Assembly (NCBI GenBank): GCA_051294375.1
Contig: CM119264.1
Coordinates: 27,229,340-27,293,339, forward strand
DNA length: 64,000 nt
Direction: 5' to 3'
Source: Paraspadella gotoi
Taxonomy: Eukaryota > Chaetognatha
Part shown: piece after piece, positions 18,404-33,653 of the stretch
How the letters are laid out: each line of letters opens with the position of its first letter
Position numbering within the stretch: position 1 is the stretch's first letter
Notes under the pieces: generated by a model
Database searches by the model: none
What the model was told of the DNA's origin: nothing
The model's input: only the letters and a program-made list of their open reading frames with translations
Position numbers and translations under genes: made by a program

Positions 18404-19942
18404 ATGTGCGGTCGAACGGCGTGTACTCTTGCTCCGGACGAGCTCGTCCGAAGATGCACGTACTCGTCCAAAAGCGGGAAGCGACGACATCCCAAGTGGG
18501 TCGACAACGCGCATCAAGGCCACGGCTACACCACCTCCTACAATAAAGCTCCTGGCAGCGTCTGTCCCGTTATGGTGTCGAGAAGGCATTTGCCAAAAGA
18601 TAAATCGGAGAAACCGGGCATTGAGGACGAGGCTAAGGAATCGGGAAAGGAAACCGAAGCAGAAACCGACGAAGTTTGCCTCTTTCCGATGCTGTGGGGC
18701 CTGGTGCCGCCATGGCATGACGGTCCGCCGCAGAAAACTGGGCTATCAACATCTAACTGCAGGTAATAATTAAACTACACAAATGGTATTTTAGACTTTT
18801 AATTTTATCCCACCTTTTTTTAGGGCGGAAGGCATGCTGGAAAAGCGTACCTTCGCTGAGCCCTTTCGTCGAGGGCAGAGATGCGTCGTCGTCATCGACG
18901 GGTTTTACGAATGGAAGGCGCCGGAAGCTAAGAAGCCAAAATTGACGACGGGGACGGTTAAGAAACAGCCTTACTTTATTTTCGCTGCGTCGGTGAGTTT
19001 AAACGCAATGGCGCGAGAAATTCTGACTGGAGATCATTGTGCAATTGTCCAATACGCTATTTCTCTGTGGGTTTATAAGTATTTTCAATAACTCAGGAAA
19101 CATCCGAAGAAGTTGTCAAAAAAGAACCCGAAGATTCCATCGTCGACTCGAAGACAAAAGCCTCGACTGACGACGCCGATTCAGCGGAAAAGGGCGGCGC
19201 CAAATCCGACGCCGTCGAATCCGTCGACGCCGTCTCTTTCTCCCCCAAAAAAGCTGCTCCCACCCCCGCATCCCCTTCTCGTCCACTAATGATGGCCGGC
19301 CTCTTCTCCGTCCGTTCTCCTCGAGAAGGCGAAGGGCGAGACCCGCATCACTCCCTCTACTCTTACTCTGTGGTGACGGTGTCGTCGTCGTCGAAACTGA
19401 ACTGGCTGCACGAGAGGCAGCCGGCTGTGCTGACCGACGACGAGGAGGTTCAAAGGTTAAAAGTTTAATCGATGGGATAAACCTCATCGAAACTTTAATC
19501 TCACCCTCTTCACTTTACCCAGATGGCTTTCCGAGGGGGAGTTGTCAGGTGACGATTTGAAGAAGCTTATTCGACCTGTGACTTCCCTGCAGTACTATCC
19601 CGTCTCCACTTTGGTCAATAGCGCTGTCAACAACGACCCCAAGGTTCCTTACAAGAATTTAAAATAAGTGCCGTTTTTGGGCCGTTTTTAAATTGTTTTC
19701 GTTTTCTATAGTGTATGGAACCCATAGACCTGAAAGCCGAAGAAGAAAAGGCGAAACCCAAGCCGAATACCCTCACCAACTGGCTTATCAAAAGCGGCGG
19801 CAGCAGCGGCAGCGGCGAGAAAGGAAAACCGGAAGAGAAAAAACCGAAAGACATGATGTCTAGTTGGCTGGAGAAGGGAAAGCGAAAAATCTCAGATGAG
19901 GAATCTGGCGAATATGCCAAAAAAGCTAAGAACGACGATTAG
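18404..19942 (+). CDS. HMCES: Abasic-site shielding protein HMCES (SRAP domain)
   Basis: Five exons: 18404-18762, 18824-18992, 19097-19455, 19523-19643, 19712-19942; 412 aa, longer than human (354) through acidic/Lys-rich linkers. Met is followed by Cys2 (MCGRTACTL), the residue that crosslinks to abasic DNA after Met removal; this start is therefore essential. The other active-site landmarks are present: SNCRAEG across exons 1/2, DGFYEW with the catalytic Glu, and LHERQPAVL with the His. It shields abasic sites in single-stranded DNA at replication forks. The C-terminal tail carries two similar Trp-Leu motifs (LTNWLIKSG and MSSWLEKGK), possibly PCNA-binding. POLE2 ends 193 nt upstream; a pyrimidine-rich acceptor ends at 18367; AATAAA near 19960. 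Confidence 0.95.
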
Positions 19943-20156
19943 TTTCCTTCACCTTGATAATAAAAGCATTTATTTATTATCCAAATTATTACTAAGTATA
20001 ATTGTTGGCTTTACCCTGTCTTTTACTTTTCTTTTTTTTCACCTACAACCCGTTTACAACATTTTGTCATAGACAGTTTATTATAGTATACTCTCGTCTT
20101 ATCGGTGATAGCATTCTTCCTCTTCATCATCATCATTTACCTTCGCATTTAGTTGA

Positions 20157-21463
<1,307 letters not shown>

Positions 21464-21668
21464 GGGGAGAGATTAAAATCTAAACTTTGTTAGGCTGTCA
21501 TTTCTTATGATGTTTCTTCTCTTTTTCTTGGAAATTAGAGAAGTTCTTTCCACGAATTAAAATGTCTTATTTGTGCCAATTTTTTTTTGGTAGTAATAAG
21601 AATTGTTATGGTCCGCGCCGTCTCGTGTTTTAAAGAAACGGAAACGACTTTTAGCGGAACCTTTTCTC

Positions 21669-24600
21669 ATGGGCGCCGAGGACGACGTGATAGCGGCTGC
21701 GCCAGCGTCTCATGATGCCGGGGAACCCATGGACGGCCTGACATCGGTCAATGAGGACAAAGACGCCCTCATCAAGGAATCGAGGGTGGCGACGGGACTC
21801 TCGGACAGCGAGGAAAGCGACGACGAAGACTGTGACGCAATTCCGAAGGCATCGAGAAAGGCGCCGTCTGGTTTGACCGACAGTGAAGAGGAGACGACGC
21901 CGACGGCGCCCATATCGCTGAACCGCGATCTTTTTGACGCCGATGACAATTCGGACGACGAAGCCGAGAGAACGCGAAGCGTTGCGACAGAGGGCGTCGT
22001 TGGCTTCACTGTCATTAAAGAGCGTGAAGAGACTACGACGACAAAGAAGAAGAAGAAGAGAGTCGTCAATAGCGACGACGACGACGACGAAGCAATCGAC
22101 GAGTCTTCGACTTTAAAATATGGCGCCGAGCCAGCCGCTATTGACTCAGACGATTCTGATTCGCCTCAAATCACGCTCAAATCCGCCGCGAAAAAAAGCG
22201 TCAAACAAAAAGCGCGAATGACGGGGTCGGATTCAGAGGAAGAGGAGAGAGGAAGCGTAAGTCTCACCTCGGCCAAGAAGAAAAAGGTGCGAAAGATAAT
22301 TTAATATCTATAGCTGTTGCTGCCTGCTGGAACTGACTCTTTAATTTATCCTATCCGATTTCATCGTCAGTCGAAAGCCGAGGAACTCAACGCCATCTAT
22401 TCGGAGTCGCAGCGACTCAAGCGCGAGGAGCGGATGTCTCTTCCTTATCATCGACCGGAAAAGATGAACGTCCTCGACTTTTTGAAGATGTCCATCGGTG
22501 GATCGCAGCTTCTGGGGACCGAAGAAGGTGAGGACTGAAAAGGTTGTAATGAATGAATGCTTTTTGTGATTTTTGAGCTCATCGAAGAAAAGATGGGAGG
22601 AGAATGACTGCAAATATTTCTTTTTTTATGGCAACAGATATACCTAATTTTAATTGACGTATTAAAATATTTATCGATATTTTCTCTATTTTTCATCTTA
22701 ACGTAAGTAACACTTTCTATCTTTTAGCAGCGCCGGTCTGCGTGGATTTCTTCAGCCCCAAAGCGAAGGAACTCGTGACCGAAAAACTGGGAAAAACGCA
22801 GACAAAAGCGGTTGCGGCGGCGACGTTGAAGAGCCCTGCAACAGAAACGGACGCGTCAGAGTTAAAAGAAAGGACCGAAGAGATAACATCGGACGTGAAA
22901 GCCGAAGAGAAAGAAGCCGGCGCGAATGACACAGAAAACGGATCCTGCTCCGCCATTGAGAATACTGACAAAGTTGTTGATGACGCAGATGACTCTCTAC
23001 CCGACATCGTCGTCGATGGAGAGAAAAAATTACGCGACGAAGTCGTGAACTCTTTGCCGACAAAGACTTTGGTCCGTGAGGAAAATTTTGGGGATATTTC
23101 TGAAAAAGATCCAGTCGAACCATCCTCGGATAATGCCGCCGAATCTCCCAACGCTTCTCAACCGATTTTATCTCTCAAATCTCTCGAGAACAAAAAATCC
23201 AGAGTTCTTCACCCTCAACTTCTCGAGACGAAGCCACGTCTCAGCGCAGGAGCATTCGGAGTCGTCAGTCTTGATGAAGATGACGATAACGACAGCCAAT
23301 CGGTTGGACTCGAGCTGTTTGAGAGGTTAGTACCCGTTGCCATAAGGCCTAAATTGTTTGGGTAAACAACTTTAAAACCCCTTAATTTCCAGGTTCGTTC
23401 GCCACTCTCGCATGGAGGCCGTGAAGAAAAACCGAAAGCATGTGGTCAAGATGAAGGTTTTGCGAAAGGCTCCGACACTCACCAGCGAGGATTCCCAGCA
23501 GACCAGCGACAAGCTTAAGTTGCAGGTCTGTGCGATGGTGCTGTCCACGATTTTTAATTTATTTTATATTATTAAATACTATTAAGTATAATTTTAGAAG
23601 TGTTAAGGACATCAATTGACTTCAGGAAATGGACGTGGTGGTAGGCGAAGACGACCCCGACTCCTTCGGCGCCGACGTTCACATCCCCGGCGCCAAACAC
23701 GAAAAACTTAAGGAAAAGCTTCGCGCCGACATGGCAGCCAAGCGCGCCGAGGCGAGGAGGAAGAGGGAAGAGGAAGAAGCTGGGGCGATGGAAGAAGAGG
23801 AACAAGAGGAAGAGGAGGAGCAGGTGGAGGAAAATCCAGAGGCAGAGCTGACAGATCAAACGGACACGGACGAGGAGGAGTTTGATGAGGAAGAGGAATT
23901 CAAGAGGAAGAAAAAGAAGAAAAAATTCGGAAAATCGGAAATGATTGACGAAGAGGTCGAAGTCTCTGGGGAAGAAGAAGAAGACGACGAGGATGAAGAC
24001 GAGGATGAACATGAGGATGAAGACGGGGAAGTTGACTCGAAATCCGAGAAAGTGGAAACTACTCCTAAAAGAACGCGAATCAGGCAAATGTCGAATTCTG
24101 ACGACGACGACGACGTCGACAAATACGATACAAATTTTGAAAAGGACAAGAAATCGATCAACGAAAAAGTGACTTCGAAGCCCTCGATGTCTTCATCGCC
24201 CCCGAGACCCAAATCCGTCTCGGACATCTTCGCCTCTTTCGGCAGCAAAAGCGACTTGGCATCCGACTTTGGCAGCCAAAGACTTTCTGACTTCGGAAGC
24301 CAGAAGCGCCTCTTCGCCGATGACGTCGTCGCTTCATCTCATCAAAACCGCGTCGACGACGACGAGCTGGCGGCGCTCTGCAGCGGCGCCTTTCCTTCAC
24401 AGAAAAGAGTGGTCGAACCTAAAATCGCCTTCGACTCCGGCGATGCGGCCCCGGACGGCGCGGTCGATGACGAGTTAGCAGCGCTCTGCAGTGGCGCCTT
24501 TCCGTCACAACCATCGGGGACTCAGAAGTCGTCAGGCGTGGACCCCTCGTCCAGTCTTAAACTCTCGTCTTCGTTGGAGGATGAAATCGGCGGAGAGCGC

Positions 24601-27600
24601 AGCGGAGCTTTTCGCTACTCGGAAGCTTCTACGGCTCAACTCAAATGTTCACGCGAAGACGACGACGACGAACTGTTGGGACTTTGCAGCGGGGCTTTCC
24701 CTTCCGTAACTTCCGCCGACTCGGCGCCTTCCGTCGACGTGGTTCCGAAGAAGGTCGACGCGGACGACGAGTTGGTCGATCTCTGTTCGGGCGCTTTCCC
24801 GTCGCCTAGCAACAATCCCACTAACTCAAATTCCAGGTCGCGGTTTTCCCTGGGAAGGGAATTAGAATCTTCGAAAGAATTTCTCCTCGGCGGAAAGTCG
24901 TGGTGAGAGAGGAGAGATTGGGTGGTTTAGAATCTGCTAGGAATGTAAAATCAACGCGACTACAACAAGTTAATATTTTTGTAGCAGCTTCGACTTTTCC
25001 CCTTCTTCGACCTCGCCCTCGCGAAAGGAGGAATTTTCCCCGGCGTCGTTTCGCGGCGCCACTCAAATCTTGGACTTTCGCCATGCGTTTGGTTCTCAGG
25101 GTAAGTAATAATTACAATTGGCAACTTATGATTCTTAATTTAATAATCGGTAATTAATTTTAGTAAAATTTAATTGTTGGGAAAAAATGAAGTGAGATCG
25201 ATAGGAACTAAAATACAAAAAGGAACACGAGATATTGCATCTTCTAAACTTTATTTAGGGAGGAGCAGAGTTGATCAACTTGAAACTTTACAAATGACGT
25301 CTGCCTTAAAGATAAGAAATAATATGAGACATAAGAAAAAGAATCATAAAAATAGCAATAATAATTAAGAATTCATTTTTCCGGAAATTTAAAAATAAAT
25401 TATAAATAAATTTAATATAATTTTTATTTTGACATTTAGCAAGTTATTGTTCAAATCTGAAAGCTCACTTGAAAGTTTTAATTTTCCGGCGAAGACGCGT
25501 CCGCAGTTGCGTCCACAAGTTTCTTCATAATTAGTTGGGCTTCGCTTCGATATTGATCGCACTCTCGGTTCATTATCTGCGATTTCGAAAACTCAGATGT
25601 CATTTGTTTAATCCGATTTGTCCCTTCCCGCTTTATTAGAGGCATCTAACCTGGATCAGGGCCATCGCCTCGTCGAGTCGCTTGTTGAGTTTAGCTAATA
25701 TGTTGTCTTTGTTGTCGTACAGCTCGGCGCCAGTTTTTGCGAGTTCGTTTTCAGTGATGTCGACGATTTTGTTCGCAAATATTCGACAGGGAAGAAGTGC
25801 AAAAGTGACAAAAAGACAGACAAAAACGGAACTGTTTTATGATTTGTGCCTCATTTTGTTTTAGTTTTATTTCCTGTTGCTCTTTGGTTCTTGTTATTAC
25901 ATTTTACATGACCATTTGGAGGCTATTATATTCCGTTGTAATATTTCTAGGTGACCCCGTCTTATCACTCAGTTGTGCATGGCCTTCCGCATAATACTGC
26001 CGACCGAAGTTTGTCCCATGCTTCTTCTACTTAGAAACCGCGAGAGTTATAAGCGGGTTTTTTTTTCACGCTCCCAATTATCATTACCAATTAGATATAA
26101 TTTAATCGCGTAATGGAGTAATTTATTTTTTTTGATCAAACGCTGATAAATTTTAAACTTTCGAGAAAAAATTTCTTTAAGACTAAAATAATATTATTTT
26201 TTTTTAATTCGTCTGTTTTTTTTTGTTTTTTTGTCAATATTTCACACCTTGATAGTCGATAAAATATCGCGATTTGCAATACGACGACTACGATAAATAT
26301 CAAGAGATTTCGATAACGATGGGACACCTCAGCGTATTTCTTTATGATCATCATGATAGTCCGATTTTCTGAACAAGTATTGATGTTAGTGAGTGCCGCT
26401 TTTAAGTACGTTGCGAAACTACGATGACGTTTTAAAGCGATAAGCGTTAATTTTTTATCGTCGCAATCGCTTTGCGTTTGCTGCGGTTTTGCACATAAGT
26501 GGCGTCGTCGTCGGCGTTCCAACTAAGCGATCCCCTTTTTCATAATTAAATTTGGGTGAATGAAGCTGAAAATTTATATACAGCTTCTCATCATCGAGGT
26601 CCTTGAAATTGGGTGAGGACAGTTATTAAATATGTTTTGTTTACATTTTATCAAAACAAATTTCCTCTATTATTTTTATGTCTCTTTCTCTCTCTCTCTT
26701 TTCTCTTTTAATTATATGTAGCTTTCTCTCTCTCTTTTCCCCAGGCTGATTCATCGGGAAAAAAAGTCTGCAGCTGGCTCTGCAGGGGCTTTCTTTCTTT
26801 TTCTCTCTTTTCTCCTGCTGCTTCTGCTGCTGCCTTTTGATTTTTTTTTCTGGCTGCCTCTGCTGATTCGTCCGAAAACGATTTGGCTTCTTTCTTTTTC
26901 TCTCTTTTTCTTTCTCTCTCTCTCTTTCTCTTTCTTTCTCTCTTTTTTTTCAGGGGCTGCGTATGCTGATCTGTTTATTTGACAATGAAAAAGTTTACTC
27001 CTGCTGCTTCTGCTGATTCGTCCGAAAACGATTTGGCTTCTCTCTCTCTCTCTCTCTCTGCGTTTTTATTAAAAAAAAATGAATTAGGATTGAACTATCG
27101 CAACATCGGGTTTTTATTTCGTTCTTTCTTCTCGTCACTCTCTTTATTTTTATTTTTTATCTTTTTTTCGTTTCTATTCTTTCTTGCCTTTCTATTCTTT
27201 TTTTCCTTTCTCTTCTTTCTTTCCTTTCTATTCTCTCTATTCTTTCTTTCCTTTCTATTCTTTCTTTCCTTTCTATTCTTTCTTTCCTTTCTATTCTTTC
27301 TTTCCTTTCTATTCTTTCTTTTCTTTCTTTCCTTTCTATTTTTTCTTTCCTTTCTATTCTTTCTTTCCATTCTATTCTTTCTTTACATTTATTTTTATCT
27401 TTTTTTTCTTTCTGTTTATAAATTAATTTTCTTTTTTCAAATTTGATTTTTTTTTAGTATCAAAATTTGTCTTGTGCGATTGCGACGATCCAATTGCTTT
27501 TAAGATTTTTTCCATTAGTGTTGACTGCCATTCTGAAAAGTCGAAAGATCCTATCATTTTTCCTTCGAGGCGAATAAATAAGATTTTTCAATTAACAGGC

Positions 27601-29915
27601 GACGCTTCTCCGTCGTTCAAACGCCCCTTCAGGAAGACCGAAGCCGATTCTCTCGATGGTGGATCGCTTGATCTCGGATCCGCCACCTTTTCCGACTCGC
27701 ACGATTCCGCCAAACTCTTCAAGGTTTTGTTTTTATATTTTCCACATAATTTTAACATCTACATTTTACACATCTACAATTTCATATTTAGTTGGCGTTG
27801 CCCGCCCTTGACGAAGCCGCTTGCGACGGTTTGGACGACGACGACGAGCTGATGGGCCTCTGCTCTGGTTCTTTTGCCGAAAAATCGGTGGCGCCGGCGG
27901 TGGCATCCGAGGAGCCCCCGGCGCAGGCGGCGCCGCCTGCGCCGAGGCGAATCGAATCTTCAGACGAAGAAGGAAACCCAGAAGGAGAAAAGAGGAGGAA
28001 ATTAAAAAAGAAGAGAAAGAGAAGGAAAAAAGCCAAGACGGTGGAAAGCGACGGGGAGGAGGAAGAAAAAGAGGAAGATGGGGTCAGCGAGGAAGACGAA
28101 AAGAGCAGGGAATTGGACGGAGCGGAAGAAGAAGACGAGGAAGACGATGAACTTAAAGTTTTCATGAAGTTGTCACAGCAGAACCAAGGATTGTCAAAGA
28201 AGCTAAAGGCGAGTCATTTTTTAAAGATTTAATAATCCGGATCCTCTCTCTGATAGGGGACTTAATTTAGATTTTTAAAAGACTACATATACATAAAATT
28301 GGTTTTTACATGAACAGAAAAAGATACAGGCGAAAATTCGACGACGTTATTTCGAGAACGAGGCCGAGTTGAGCGGGAGCGAGGCCGGATCCGACGAGAA
28401 CGACGACTTGAAGGAAGAGGACGACGTGATGGAGGCGGAAGCGGGTTAGGAATGGAAACGTCATCTGGTTGACTCGATCGATTCGTCAAATCCTTTGCAT
28501 TTTCCCTTCAGGCGATCAGGACGAACTTCCCTCGGACGAAGAACTACTCCACCAGATTGGCGGCATTCACGCCAAACGGCTTCGTGACGAGGACGCCCGA
28601 CAGTTGAAAGTTATCCAGGACATCGTGCTCGAGGACGGGGATCTTGACGCCGATGGCGCGCAGGGCAGACTGCAAAATTTTAGGTCAGTTTTTTTGGATG
28701 TGTTTATTCGTTGATGAGCCGATGAACAAACTTTTTATTCGTCGTTTATTGGATGCGTTTATTCATTGATGAGCCGATGAACGAACCTTTTATTCATTGA
28801 TGAGCCGATGAACGAACCTTTTATTCATTGATGAGCAGATGAATGAACCTTTTATTCATTGATGAGCCGATGAAGGAACCTTTTATTCATTGATGAGCCG
28901 ATGAACGAACCTTTTATTCGTCGTTTCTTCACAGATGGAAAAACATCGACACGGGAGAGGACGACGGTGACGCCAGGGGAGACGACGAGGACGACGATGA
29001 CGAGGATCCTCTCGTGGCGACGGCAGAGGCGATCGAAGCTCAAAAGAAATGGAGGAAAATGCAGTTTGAACGAGAATTATGGCTAAAGGAAGTAAAGAGC
29101 AAAGAGGTGCTACGAAATACGAGGATGGTTTGCAGTCGATATTGCGATGCCAGAATGGAGGCATTTCTCAGAAATACGTAGTAGTCAGTACTCGCTTCCT
29201 CATCAGGGTAAAGAGAACGAGGCCACCGTCGATAATCTCCTCGACGGTTCTTCCTCTTCTCGTCTTCTCGTCGACGACGACGACGACAGTCAATTCATCC
29301 GTCTCGGTTCTAAGATTCTCGACGAATCCTCCAAATCGACTCCGATGCGGCAATTCTCTTCTCCCGCCGCCGCCAACAACGCCAATTCTCGTCAATCCTT
29401 GCCCTCCAAGTCTAGCGTCTCGTCCACCGAGAATAGTCAATCGCAGGACGCGTTCCTCCGCGCCGCAGCTTCTAGGTGTTTTTTTCTTTTTTCTTTTTTT
29501 TTAGAATGGGGGGAACCTAAATATTTTTTACTCGAACTGAAATCTTTTTGTTCACGTGATCCTTGGCTCGTAAATAGCTTGTTTTGTGGCCCTAAAGTCA
29601 TTTTCCTCTTAAACGTCAAGGTGCGGCTCTATCCTATCCAAAAACGGCGCCTCAGACTTTTTCTCGGCCAAGTCGTCGTCGGCCGCATCACGAGGCGCCT
29701 CCACCGCCCGCCCCTCCTCTGGCTCTAACTTCGCCTTCAAGACTCTGTCTCCGGTCAAACGCCCTCTGGAGGCGGAAGAGAAGAAGCGCAAGTGCGACGA
29801 GGCGGAGGGACAAAAAGTAGCCAAGCGGCCAAAGGGTCCCCCGAAGAAGACCGAATCCAAGGCGGAAAAGCCCAAACAAAAGAGCAACAGCATTTTTAGT
29901 CTGTTGAACTGTTAA
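21669..29915 (+). CDS. CLSPN: Claspin, checkpoint mediator with five Chk1-binding repeats
   Basis: Thirteen exons: 21669-22286, 22371-22527, 22728-23325, 23393-23525, 23626-24836, 24985-25100, 27599-27723, 27792-28208, 28318-28444, 28512-28683, 28935-29091, 29207-29475, 29621-29915; ~1464 aa (human 1339). Recognised by SKAEELNAIYSESQRLKREE and LPYHRPEKMNVLDF, and by YFENEAELSGSEAGSDEND in the middle. It bridges ATR to Chk1 and couples helicase to polymerase at forks. The Chk1-binding motif (E..xLCSGxF) occurs five times (aa ~749, 785, 851, 884, 1005) plus a decayed copy (~826). The protein is very acidic, rich in D/E and KR runs. The donor after 29091 could instead be 29106, also in frame. 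Intron at 28209 uses GC. Intron 6 (25101-27598) is exceptionally long for this locus. Confidence 0.93.
25478..25780 (-). CDS. Candidate nested minus-strand gene, 3' part
   Basis: Two phase-compatible exons read on the minus strand: an upstream piece ending at 25651 (contains ELYDNKDNILAKLNKRLDE, then AMALIQ, donor gttaga) and a terminal exon 25576-25478 (IMNRECDQYRSEAQLIMKKL, ending SPEN and TAA). The 74-nt intron between them has proper GT and CAG ends. GC-rich codon use resembles that of real exons here and differs from the surrounding intron. The product would be helical, coiled-coil-like. The upstream boundary and the start codon are not established: a hydrophobic stretch and further exons at about 26140-26520 are possible. 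I do not recognise the family. Confidence 0.45.
26680..27440 (+). repeat. Imperfect CT-rich tandem repeat in Claspin intron
   Basis: Low-complexity pyrimidine DNA with repeated 'ctttctattctttctttc' blocks at 27170-27390, preceded by shorter CT and TTTCTC runs. It yields an artificial long Phe/Leu/Ser open frame. Confidence 0.9.
28711..28925 (+). repeat. 31-bp intronic minisatellite
   Basis: The unit starts gatgagccgatgaacgaacc and ends ttttattcatt. Copies begin at 28768, 28799, 28830, 28861 and 28892 with an exact 31-nt period, preceded by a diverged copy at 28713 with a longer spacing. It fills almost the whole Claspin intron 28684-28934 and stays clear of the splice sites. Confidence 0.95.
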
Positions 29916-32469
<2,554 letters not shown>

Positions 32470-33653
32470 AAAGGCGAAATGGAGGAAAGAAGGCGTCGTG
32501 ATTTCGCGATGTAGCGATGGTGAACCCTAATTGGATTCCCTTTGTTTCATCAGTCGGATTACAACGTTTAACAACGTGCTTTCATCCCGTCGAAGATGCT
32601 TGTTCCATTCAATTGTTTTCTAATTTTTAATTTTAATCAAAATTAATAAATGTTGTTGTTGTTGTTAATGTTTTATTTTTTGTTCACATAGCCGTTAGTT
32701 TCTCTCTCATGATGCGACGATACAAACTAACCCACTATTTACTGTCGATTTATCGCGGTAGCAAACTCGTCCAATATTCAGTAATACATTGTAAGTTAAA
32801 CGATTTGGAAATTAAAAAAAAGTTCATTCCAATTTTGTATTCGCCATGTATTTATGAAAATAAAAAAATACGCAGTCGATCTGGATTCCTGCTCTAATGA
32901 ACTTGTAAATCTCATGTGCAACCTAAAACTTGTGTAGTGTGTACTTAAGCCATAGAAAAAAATGGTTAATTTACTTTTTTGAAATTATCAAATAATATAC
33001 AATAAGCCATATAATCCAGCTTTTTTGTCCAGGCCGGTTTTATCCTTGGTTGAGGCAGTCCTAAGTTCCAAGGCTTTTTTAAATTTTTTTTAACTCTCAT
33101 CGTACGTACTAGTCGGTCTCTTTTTGGAGATATACCAATTTCCCAAGATTACGAAACTCCTTGTATTTCTGTGCCATGAAGGTTTAACCCTCTAGTTACT
33201 TTTTGTAATTTCGTATTGTTTTGTCGGAAACGATTGACGCTCGTGGAGCGAAGAGCGAAAGAAACGGCGTTCGGTGACTCACCGCGTCGTCACGGGGCCA
33301 GTTGGCTGCAAAATGTGATTGTTTCTCTATTTCTTAATTCCCATCGTTATTAACGCATCTTTGTATGTTCTCAAAGTTAAAACAATTTCGATACTCGTGC
33401 GAAATACAATAAAAATACTATGATGTAAATAACATTTAAGTTGCTTTTTTTGTTATATTAAATCAAGCTAGTCAAATAAAAAGGGGGGAAAAAGTTGTCG
33501 ACGGAGAAGAAATGGAAAAAAACTGATTTTGATTCAATCCCGGAGAAACTCAAGGCGCGCGCGAGCGCCTGGAGTTAAGGGAAAAAAACTGTTGATGTGC
33601 GAAAAACGAACATATTCATATCGATCCCAGCTTTAAAATTATACCTCGTTAAA
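32470..33653. other. Intergenic gap gamma-tubulin to RIPK-like gene
   Basis: 1.18 kb, the longest gap inside the gene-dense block. It is AT-rich, has the TUBG poly(A) signal (32645) and one GC-richer patch at about 33240-33310. A candidate acceptor (cgatcccag) ends at 33630. I see no gene. A longer gap could mark a boundary between two transcription units. Confidence 0.5.

Larger units (their letters stand above)
25101..27598 (+). other. Unusually long Claspin intron
   Basis: A 2498-nt intron in a locus where most are below 200 nt. Its phase (1) closes cleanly between FRHAFGSQ and GDASPSFKR. It contains a candidate minus-strand gene fragment (25478-25780) and a pyrimidine-rich region at 26680-27440 with iterated 'tttctattctttctttcc' units of about 15-19 nt. 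The pyrimidine tract polarity matches a very long branch/polypyrimidine region. Confidence 0.8.

Noticed and set aside
26979-27446. 155-codon Phe/Leu/Ser frame resembling a membrane protein
   Set aside because: Generated entirely by the CT-rich tandem repeat in the Claspin intron.
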